Source: Sphingobium sp. | GTDB lineage: Bacteria; Pseudomonadota; Alphaproteobacteria; Sphingomonadales; Sphingomonadaceae | DNA: 9,034 bases | NCBI GenBank assembly: GCA_030148625.1 | Contig: JASBTC010000423.1 | Coordinates: forward strand, 1-9,034 | Reading direction: 5' to 3' | Shown here: one piece after another, positions 1 to 5,837 of the stretch | How positions within the stretch are numbered: position 1 is the first letter of the stretch | How the letters are laid out: each line of letters begins with the position of its first letter | Program-made: the position numbers and the translations under genes | The notes under the pieces: generated by a model | Databases searched by the model: none | Told to the model about the DNA's origin: nothing | Seen by the model: the letters and a program-made list of their open reading frames with translations, nothing else

Positions 1-209
1 AGCGCGCGCCGCGCCGCGGCATTGCCCGGATCGATCGCGAGCACGCGGCGATAGGCCTGGTTGGCGAGATCGGTACGACCGCGCGATTGCCAATAGCGCC
101 CTTGTTCCAGCAGCGCCGCGACGCCGGGTGCCTGGGCCGCCAGCATCGCGGGCGCGGCGATCGCGATCGCCGCCGTCGAAAAGGCCAACAGCCGGACCGG
201 GTTACGCAT
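1..209 (-). CDS. bcsC: BcsC cellulose export protein, N-terminal part only (runs off left edge)
   Basis: Only the first 69 codons lie in the window. They encode a typical Sec signal peptide: basic start MRNPVRLL, an Ala/Ile-rich core and an AxA-type end near residues 25-27 (AQA). Next comes a helix pair, GVAALLEQGRYWQSRG then DLANQAYRRVLAIDPGNAAA, which reads as the first TPR unit of BcsC. In the BcsC family the periplasmic TPR superhelix precedes a C-terminal outer-membrane beta-barrel that exports the glucan; neither the rest of the TPRs nor the barrel is visible here. The ATG is the only sensible start: it overlaps the stop of bcsAB in the eight bases ATGCGTAA, which implies translational coupling. 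The identification rests on this short N-terminus plus its position directly after bcsB, so another TPR protein cannot be fully excluded. Confidence 0.85.
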   Translation of the reverse strand, partial: MRNPVRLLAFSTAAIAIAAPAMLAAQAPGVAALLEQGRYWQSRGRTDLANQAYRRVLAIDPGNAAARRA

Positions 210-3200
210 CACGCTTCTCCACGGCGGCCAGGCGTTTACGCTCCTGCCGCTTGAGGATCATGTAGATCGGGCCGGAGACCAGTAGCGCCACGAGCAGGCC
301 CGAAAAGGCCATCAGCATCGGGTGACCGCTGAACCAATAGGCAATCCGCATCCATAGCGGCAGATCGCCGACCCAATAACCGTTGCCCACCGCGAAGCTC
401 GACATGCCTTCGCCGTTGACGACCGAGAGGTCGCCCTGGACCTGGGCGTTGATCTTCACATCGGCCAGCCCGTCGATCATCAACGGAAGGCTGACGGTAT
501 CGTTCGCGAGCAATGCGATCACGGTGCGGCCGCGCTCGAATGGCGACTGGAAGCTGACGATGCCCGCGAAATTGTCGGTGCCGTAGAGCAGTTCGCTCGC
601 CTGATCCGGTGCCCGATCGAAGGGCGACTGGCCTTCGAACACGCGCTCCACCGCGCCGCGCTCGGCCACGCGCAGGCGGCCATTCTCGTAGCGGACCGGC
701 GCATCGGAGAACAGGCTGCCGAGCTGGGCGAGTTGGGTGCCGCCCAGCACCAATATGTCCTTGGCCGCGAGCGCGCCGGCATCGATGCCGCGCGTGACGG
801 TCAGGCCGGTGACGGGCGCGCCGGTCGAATCCCCGAAGCGTCCCATCAGTTGCAGGAACGCCTCCACCGTCGCCGGGCTCGGCTGGGCCGCCATCACCAC
901 CGCGGTCTCGGCGAGGTCGGGGCGGATGGTGAAGGGATAGCCGGCATTCGCGAAGGTTGCGAGATCGGGCATGCGCAGCGCGTGATAGGCGCGCGTCAGG
1001 TCGATCGTGCTTTCGGGCAGGATGCTGGTGCGGACATTGTCGGGCAGCGTCCCCACGCACTTCTTCTTGTCGGCGATGATCAGGTTGTAGTCGAAGATCA
1101 GCTGGTTCTGGCCGAACAGATTGTAGCGCGGCAGCACGACGGACGCCTTGGAGGTGTGCGAAGTCGTATTGTTCTGGCCCGACAGGCTGTCGAGCCAGCC
1201 GTCGCCCGCCAGCGGCAGGGTGCGCAGATATTGTCCGTTGATCGACAGGTCGAGCCGCGAGGCCTTGCGATCGAGCCAGGGCGCGCCCGGATAACGATAG
1301 GCAAGGTTGAGCGTCGCCCCCTGGCGCGGCCAGAAGAACAGGTCGGGCGCGACGCGGAAGGCGGTGGTGAGCGGTCCGGGCGGCAGGCCCATGCCCTGCA
1401 GTGTATAGGCGTCGACGATCTCGCCCAGTCGCACCGGCCGGTCGGTACGCAGCCAGCGCGGCGCGCTGTAGCGCGGATAGCTGGGGATACGCACGCCGTC
1501 GACCGAGGCCGTGGTGCCGCCGAACACGCCCTTGCGCGACGCGAGCGCGGCGGCGGCGAGCTTGAGCTCGCGATCGTCGCGGCCCATCACCAGCAGCAGC
1601 TCGCCAAAGGGGTCGGCCGGATTCTTGACGACCGCGACGGTCGCGCCGGTGATGTTGAGCGGAAGGCCGGCGATCTGCCGGCGCGGAGTGACGAACACCA
1701 CGGCATTGCCGCGCGGAAGCCGGTTGTAGAGCGGCTTGAAGCTGAAGCCGCGATAGCTCGCCATGCCGCCGAACCAGGATGCGAGGCTCGCGGCGGCTTC
1801 GAATTCGGCATTGCTGGGCGCACCCGCGAAGACGAAGGGCAGCTTCAGCGGCGCGACGTCGTACCGGTCGAAAAAGGGTGCCGGCAACCGCGTCAGGCTG
1901 GGCGCGAGCGGCAAAGTCTGCACCTGAAGGTCGAAATAGGAGCGGACATTGCTGATGTTCGCCCAGAGCGAGGAATGGAAGGGATCCTCGCAGTCGCGCG
2001 CATAATGGCCCAGGAAGCGGATATTGAGCTGGTTGTTGCCGGGCAGGAACATCGCCGGATTGACCGGCACGGTGATCACCTGGCCCGCGGCCAGCGCCGG
2101 ATCGAGCTGGATGGTGCGCGCCACTTCGCCGTTGAGCAGGACCACGAGCTGGCTGACATCGCCGAGTAGCGACGGCGAATAGGCGAAATTGAGTGTCAGA
2201 TTGGCGCCGGTCACCACCTGGTTGCCGCGCATGCCGAACGGAATGCCGATCTCGCCGCGCGTGCCCTGAAGGCGGACGGGATTGGTGACGCGCAGATCCT
2301 TGAAGGTCACGCGCTGCTGCGTGGTGCCGATCCCGGTGGCGGGTAGCACCGCCGGCACATCCCCGGGCACCGCCTGTGCGCGCGCGGCATCGGGCAGGAA
2401 CAGCAGCGCGCAGAGCAGTGCCGCGCCCGTGGCCGCGATGTCGGAAAGCCGCCGGCGCTTGCGGCGATTGGCCGGTGCCTTGGCGATGCGGATGAGCGTG
2501 GAGATATCGACGGTCAGAATGTCGCGGATCGAACGCAGGCCCGAAACACCGGTCTTCACCTTGGTACCCTCCCAGGCGTCGGCACGCCCCATCACTGCGC
2601 GGACCAGCAGCCGTTCGCGTGCGCGATCGAGCGGCTGGAAGCGCACCTGCGCTATTCCGCGCTCCATCCGCACGGTGTCGACCGGAATGGTCAGCGTATC
2701 GTCGCCCATCGGCATCGAGATGTCGGTGACGTTGCGGCCCTGAAGCACGAAGCCCGACGGCATCCGCGCGGCGAGGCCACCCATCGAGATGTTGTTCGAC
2801 GCGCCTTCGACGACATAGCCGTCCTCGAAATAGAGCGTCACCGGCACGTCCACGTCGATGCGGATATGCTGGCGCGTCTGGCGCCGTTCGCGCGCGACGG
2901 AGACGGCGGCGACCAGGATGATCAGGCTGAAGGTCGCCCAGGCCGCGTTCAGCGCCAGCGTGTCGCTCTGGATGTTGAACAGGTGCGGGAAGAACAGCCA
3001 TTTCACCACGCCGAACGCGATGCCGAACACCAGCAGCGCGATGGTGATCAGATGCGGCCGCACGATCGCGAAGTCGAAATAGGTCTTGTCGAGCAACCCG
3101 CCCTTGTCGGTGACGTTGAACTTGCCCTTGCGCGGCTGGAACAGCGTGAAGATCGTCGGCTTGACCAGGTGAAAGGCCAGCAATGTCTCGTAGATCTCGC

Positions 3201-4557
3201 CCCAGAACGGACGGCGGTCGCCGCCCTGGATACGCTCGCTCGACTGCATCGACAGGAACAAATGCGGCAGCGCATAGGCGAAGATCAGCGACGCCGATGC
3301 GTGGATGATGTTCTGCCCCGCGATCAGATAGGACAAGGGCGAGGTGAGGAACACGATCCGCGGCAGCGGAAACTGGAAATGCAGCATCGCGTTGAGGTAG
3401 CAGAGCCGCTGCTGCCAATTGAGGCCGCGGCCGAGCAGCGGATTGTCGATGCGGAAGATCTGCGTCATGCCGCGCGCCCAGCGGATGCGCTGGCCGACAT
3501 GAAGCACCAGCTTCTCGGTGGCGAGGCCAGCGGAGAGCCGCGTGCCGATATAGGCGGTGTTCCAGCCCATGCGCTGCAGCTTCAATGCGGTATGGGCGTC
3601 CTCGGTGACGGTCTCCCCCGCGAAGCCGTTGGTCTCCTCGAGCGCGGAGCGGCGGATGATCGCGCAGGATCCGCAGAAGAAGGTCGCGTTCCACAGATCG
3701 TTGCCCTTCTGCACCGCGCCGTAGAACAGATCGCCTTCGCCCGGCATGTCGCGTGCGACCGACAGGTTCCGCTGAACCGGATCAGGCGAATAGAAATGGT
3801 GTGGCGTCTGCATCAGCGCCAGTTTGGGATCGGTCTGAAACCAGCCGACGGTGAGCTGGAGGAAGGCGCGGGTGGGTACGTGATCGCAATCGAAGATCGC
3901 GATCAACTCGCCATCGGTCTTCTTCATCGCGGCGTTGAGGTTGCCCGCCTTGGCATGGAGATTGTCGGCGCGCGTCAGATAGCCGCAGCCCGCGGTGCGG
4001 GCGAATGCCTGGAATTCGGGCCGACGCCCGTCGTCCAATATGTAAACACGGAAGCGATCGGCGGGATAATCCATGTCCATCGCCGCGAAGACGGTGTTCT
4101 GGACGATCTCCAGACTCTCATTATAGGTCGGGATATAGACATCGACGATCGGCCATTCGTCGGGCGTGCCTTCGACCTCGATCACCGGGCGTTCGAGCGG
4201 CCAGCTCGTCTGGAGGAAGCCGAGCACCAGGATCACCCAGGCATAGAGTTCGGCCAGATAGAGACCGCTGCCCAGCAGGAAGGCCGGGACGCTGTCGAAT
4301 TCCAGCGTGTTGGTGGTACGCCACACGATATAGCGGGTGGAGATGATCAGCGAGAGCGCGGCAATGGTCAGCGTCGTGCGGCGGCTCTTCACGCGGCCGA
4401 ATATGATCGCGCCCACGATCGAGGCGAGTGCGAACAGCCACTGCGAACGCTCGTCGAGCGGCACGGTGATGACGACGATCGCGAGGGCCGCGACGCACAA
4501 TCCGGAGATCGCGAGCAGCGCAGTGCGTAGCCGGGGCGGCAGGGCGGCGGTATCCAT
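202..4557 (-). CDS. bcsAB: Fused cellulose synthase BcsA-BcsB (catalytic subunit + periplasmic subunit)
   Basis: One 1451-residue frame holds both core subunits of cellulose synthase. Residues 1-700 are BcsA: about four N-terminal membrane segments (roughly 12-117), a family-2 glycosyltransferase domain with IPTYNES (142-148), DDG (175-177), DCD (223-225), FFCGS (293-297), TED (318-320) and QRIRW (356-360), four more membrane segments (about 400-555) and the gating-loop motif FNVTDKG (480-486). A PilZ domain follows, with RRQTR (558-562) and NISMGG (589-594), matching the RxxxR and (D/N)xSxxG cyclic-di-GMP-binding motifs. From about 704 a signal-like hydrophobic segment leads into BcsB, recognisable from ILPESTIDLTRAYHALRMPD and GYPFTIRPDLAETAVVM. 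BcsB ends with an amphipathic stretch, one membrane helix (about 1412-1435) and a basic tail. All expected catalytic residues are present. By family knowledge it makes beta-1,4-glucan from UDP-glucose when cyclic di-GMP is bound. The start is ATG, five bases after the bcsQ stop. Confidence 0.97.
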   Translation of the reverse strand: MDTAALPPRLRTALLAISGLCVAALAIVVITVPLDERSQWLFALASIVGAIIFGRVKSRRTTLTIAALSLIISTRYIVWRTTNTLEFDSVPAFLLGSGLYLAELYAWVILVLGFLQTSWPLERPVIEVEGTPDEWPIVDVYIPTYNESLEIVQNTVFAAMDMDYPADRFRVYILDDGRRPEFQAFARTAGCGYLTRADNLHAKAGNLNAAMKKTDGELIAIFDCDHVPTRAFLQLTVGWFQTDPKLALMQTPHHFYSPDPVQRNLSVARDMPGEGDLFYGAVQKGNDLWNATFFCGSCAIIRRSALEETNGFAGETVTEDAHTALKLQRMGWNTAYIGTRLSAGLATEKLVLHVGQRIRWARGMTQIFRIDNPLLGRGLNWQQRLCYLNAMLHFQFPLPRIVFLTSPLSYLIAGQNIIHASASLIFAYALPHLFLSMQSSERIQGGDRRPFWGEIYETLLAFHLVKPTIFTLFQPRKGKFNVTDKGGLLDKTYFDFAIVRPHLITIALLVFGIAFGVVKWLFFPHLFNIQSDTLALNAAWATFSLIILVAAVSVARERRQTRQHIRIDVDVPVTLYFEDGYVVEGASNNISMGGLAARMPSGFVLQGRNVTDISMPMGDDTLTIPVDTVRMERGIAQVRFQPLDRARERLLVRAVMGRADAWEGTKVKTGVSGLRSIRDILTVDISTLIRIAKAPANRRKRRRLSDIAATGAALLCALLFLPDAARAQAVPGDVPAVLPATGIGTTQQRVTFKDLRVTNPVRLQGTRGEIGIPFGMRGNQVVTGANLTLNFAYSPSLLGDVSQLVVLLNGEVARTIQLDPALAAGQVITVPVNPAMFLPGNNQLNIRFLGHYARDCEDPFHSSLWANISNVRSYFDLQVQTLPLAPSLTRLPAPFFDRYDVAPLKLPFVFAGAPSNAEFEAAASLASWFGGMASYRGFSFKPLYNRLPRGNAVVFVTPRRQIAGLPLNITGATVAVVKNPADPFGELLLVMGRDDRELKLAAAALASRKGVFGGTTASVDGVRIPSYPRYSAPRWLRTDRPVRLGEIVDAYTLQGMGLPPGPLTTAFRVAPDLFFWPRQGATLNLAYRYPGAPWLDRKASRLDLSINGQYLRTLPLAGDGWLDSLSGQNNTTSHTSKASVVLPRYNLFGQNQLIFDYNLIIADKKKCVGTLPDNVRTSILPESTIDLTRAYHALRMPDLATFANAGYPFTIRPDLAETAVVMAAQPSPATVEAFLQLMGRFGDSTGAPVTGLTVTRGIDAGALAAKDILVLGGTQLAQLGSLFSDAPVRYENGRLRVAERGAVERVFEGQSPFDRAPDQASELLYGTDNFAGIVSFQSPFERGRTVIALLANDTVSLPLMIDGLADVKINAQVQGDLSVVNGEGMSSFAVGNGYWVGDLPLWMRIAYWFSGHPMLMAFSGLLVALLVSGPIYMILKRQERKRLAAVEKRDA
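2371..2448 (-). other. Internal signal-sequence-like segment at the BcsA/BcsB junction
   Basis: Codons 704-729 of the fused gene encode a segment with the layout of a secretion signal. A strongly basic run (RRKRRR, residues 698-703) precedes a hydrophobic core (ATGAALLCALLFLP) and an Ala-rich end, AARAQA, that would suit signal peptidase I. In free-standing BcsB proteins this is the N-terminal signal peptide. Here it must at least carry the polypeptide from the cytoplasmic PilZ side to the periplasm, and it may be cut to release mature BcsB. No in-frame Met codon lies between residue 656 and this segment, so separate initiation of BcsB looks unlikely. Whether cleavage happens cannot be told from the sequence. 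Confidence 0.75.
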
Positions 4558-4562
4558 GGGAC

Positions 4563-5291
4563 TCAGATCTGCAGCGCCGGGGTGTCGGCATCCTCATCGG
4601 CGACAAGGCCGATCCGGCGCTCGACCGCATGGGCAAGCCGGTCCAGGTCGATACGAACCACACTGGATGGTGCGAATTTCGCGATCGGCTCGAACATCGC
4701 CAGCGCCTCGTTCACCGCCTCGTCACGACGCACGGTGCCGAGCAGCGTATCGCCCAGCAGTTCGCGGATGAACGTATGGCTGTGGCGCGAGAGACGCCTG
4801 GTATCGTCGAGCTGATTGAGTACGAAGGCAGTCTTTTCGAGTTGCGCGATCGGCGTGCCGGGTTCGACCAGCGGTAGTGTCGCGAGCGAGCCCGCAAAGG
4901 GCAGCAGGGGGCAGATATGCAGGTCGCAATGCCTGAGCAGTCGCGTCTTGAGTGCGCGCGATCCCGATGCGATGTCGAGCAGGGTGATGCGGTGCGGATC
5001 GAACAGGCCCGGATCGTCCTGGTCGAGCACGTCGAGGAAGCGCCTGTCCTCGGTGATCGCATGGCCGTTGAGCAATTCGACACCGCTCACCACCATCGTG
5101 TCGCCCGGCGCATAGGTCATGCCGGCCACGGTCTGGCTCGGAAGCATTCCGAAATGCAGTTTCAGCGAATCCTGATAGGTGAAGTCGATCGCGGTTACCT
5201 GATGCCCGCGTTCGGCAAGGTGCATCGCGAGCTGCGCCGTAAGGAAGGTGCTGCCGACGCCGCCCTTCGGCGAATGGACGAGGATCAGCAT
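4563..5291 (-). CDS. bcsQ: BcsQ, ParA/MinD-like ATPase of the cellulose synthesis operon
   Basis: A 242-residue P-loop ATPase of the MinD/ParA superfamily, close to the usual BcsQ length. The deviant Walker A motif KGGVGST is at residues 9-15 with its signature lysine K9. The switch region AIDFTYQ (34-40) keeps the first Asp (D36) but has Thr where ParA/MinD proteins have the second Asp; enterobacterial BcsQ, as I recall it, also lacks that Asp. LKLHFG (43-48), the Walker-B-like ITLLDIASG (102-110) and RRDEAVNEAL (188-197) match the YhjQ/BcsQ family pattern. In the family BcsQ binds BcsR and is needed for assembly or polar placement of the synthase at the inner membrane. The start is the ATG giving MLILVHSPKGG. 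It overlaps the preceding stop in TGATG and has only a weak Shine-Dalgarno, so coupling is likely. The frame stays open upstream, but that stretch overlaps the preceding gene and is not BcsQ-like. Confidence 0.92.
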   Translation of the reverse strand: MLILVHSPKGGVGSTFLTAQLAMHLAERGHQVTAIDFTYQDSLKLHFGMLPSQTVAGMTYAPGDTMVVSGVELLNGHAITEDRRFLDVLDQDDPGLFDPHRITLLDIASGSRALKTRLLRHCDLHICPLLPFAGSLATLPLVEPGTPIAQLEKTAFVLNQLDDTRRLSRHSHTFIRELLGDTLLGTVRRDEAVNEALAMFEPIAKFAPSSVVRIDLDRLAHAVERRIGLVADEDADTPALQI

Positions 5292-5620
5292 CAGTTCTTG
5301 TCCGACAGGCGGCCGAGGAACTGGCGCATGTTGACGACCTCGCCACGCGGTTCGGCGGCGGGCGCGGTATCCTTGGCATAGCGACTGAAAAGCCCCGCCT
5401 TCTTTGGCGATGCTGGGCGTTCGGTACGGTTCGTGCGCGTGCGGATCTGTACTTCGGCGGCTGCGAGCGTCGGTGCCCGTTCCCCCACGACGCGTTCGTC
5501 GATCAGCAGCGCCTCGAAGATCGGCCAGAGTTCCATATCCGCGAACGGATCGGCGAACTCCTGATATTTGAAATCCCTGCGGTTCAGCCGCGCGAGCAGG
5601 TTCTTTGCATCCTGACGCAT
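5291..5620 (-). CDS. Small BcsR/BcsP-like cellulose biosynthesis protein
   Basis: A 109-residue soluble protein, first gene of the bcs operon. Residues 16-40 (DFKYQEF, then MELWPIFEALL) resemble the core of BcsR, where a D-x-x-Y segment precedes a WP-containing helix. Place also supports this: in enterobacteria bcsR lies directly before bcsQ and the two products form a complex. E. coli BcsR is only about 60 residues, while this one carries an extra 60-residue tail rich in Arg, Pro, Ala and charged residues, probably unstructured, with two short similar motifs, GLFSRYA (76-82) and RQFLGRL (99-105). Such tailed versions are nearer to what is called BcsP in other proteobacteria. The ATG at 5620 is chosen because GGAG sits six bases upstream; an alternative TTG at 5650 would add ten residues. 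The family assignment is by motif and context and is moderate in strength. Confidence 0.7.
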   Translation of the reverse strand: MRQDAKNLLARLNRRDFKYQEFADPFADMELWPIFEALLIDERVVGERAPTLAAAEVQIRTRTNRTERPASPKKAGLFSRYAKDTAPAAEPRGEVVNMRQFLGRLSDKN

Positions 5621-5626
5621 TGGGTA

Positions 5627-5630
5627 CTCC
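5627..5630 (-). promoter_or_regulatory. Shine-Dalgarno of the first bcs gene
   Basis: On the minus strand GGAG stands six bases before the ATG at 5620. It is the strongest ribosome-binding site in the bcs operon and decides the start in favour of the 109-residue product rather than the longer TTG-started version. Confidence 0.75.
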
Positions 5631-5647
5631 GGAATTGGGAGCTGCCA

Positions 5648-5662
5648 CAATGCGTTGCATTG
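5648..5662. repeat. Perfect inverted repeat upstream of the bcs operon
   Basis: CAATGC, three bases (GTT), GCATTG: a perfect 6-bp dyad 28 bases before the first bcs ATG. In the transcript it could fold as a small hairpin just before the Shine-Dalgarno; on DNA it could be an operator. The stem is short, so chance is possible. Confidence 0.5.
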
Positions 5663-5663
5663 G

Positions 5664-5678
5664 TTAATAAGATGTTAG
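5664..5678 (-). promoter_or_regulatory. CtrA-like binding site upstream of the bcs operon
   Basis: The minus strand reads CTAA, seven bases, TTAA followed by CCA. The alphaproteobacterial cell-cycle regulator CtrA recognises TTAA-N7-TTAA, often with the second half extended as TTAACC. Seven of the eight core bases match, with the correct spacing, 44-58 bases before the bcs start. This AT-rich patch stands out in GC-rich DNA. Assignment to CtrA assumes an alphaproteobacterial host. Confidence 0.4.
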
Positions 5679-5741
5679 TCCTGACGCCCTTCGAAGACTT
5701 TGATGTACGGGACTCTCGACCTGTTTTCGGCCCCAAACGCT

Positions 5742-5769
5742 ATCTCGAAGATACCGACGCCTTCGAGAT
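5742..5769. repeat. Perfect 9-bp inverted repeat with 10-base loop
   Basis: ATCTCGAAG and CTTCGAGAT flank a ten-base spacer. It lies about 70 bases beyond the lysR stop and about 120 bases before the bcs start. It could be a factor-dependent terminator stem for lysR or an operator. There is no T run on either side, so it is not a classical intrinsic terminator. A smaller dyad, GATCG-GTT-CGATC (5767-5779), overlaps its right arm and could compete with it for pairing. Confidence 0.5.
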
Positions 5770-5837
5770 CGGTTCGATCAAGCGCCGCGCGGTCGCCGGT
5801 GCATTCGCTCGGCTGCAGATACACATTTGGTTATCGT

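Larger units (their letters stand above)
5621..5837. other. 217-base noncoding gap: probable bcs operon control region and lysR 3' end
   Basis: This gap separates the lysR stop (5838) from the first bcs ATG (5620); both genes point left. It contains the Shine-Dalgarno at 5627-5630, a perfect 6-bp inverted repeat (5648-5662), a CtrA-like box (5664-5678) and a perfect 9-bp inverted repeat (5742-5769). Possible sigma-70 elements read on the minus strand (TTCGAA, 17 bases, TCTTAT) are poor and I do not call them a promoter. No classical terminator (GC stem followed by a T run in the right direction) is seen after lysR. A plus-strand open frame through this gap is discussed under findings. Confidence 0.6.

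Noticed and set aside
733..2169. Long plus-strand open frame (478 codons) opposite the BcsB half
   Set aside because: It is antisense to a clear bcsB reading and its product is a low-complexity Arg/Ala/Gly/Glu/His mixture without any family motif, the usual shadow of a GC-rich gene.
236..3694. 1152-codon minus-strand open frame overlapping bcsAB in another frame
   Set aside because: Arg/Ala/His-rich translation with no domain, in the same place as the confirmed synthase; lack of stops follows from the high GC content.
2866..4530. Long plus-strand open frame (554 codons) opposite the BcsA half
   Set aside because: Same situation: antisense of certain catalytic motifs of BcsA, Arg/Glu/Asp-rich composition, no recognisable domain.
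4563..5660. Longer version of BcsQ starting at 5660
   Set aside because: The extra 123 residues overlap the BcsR/P-like gene in another frame and precede the Walker A that normally stands at the very N-terminus of this family; the ATG at 5291 with TGATG overlap is better.
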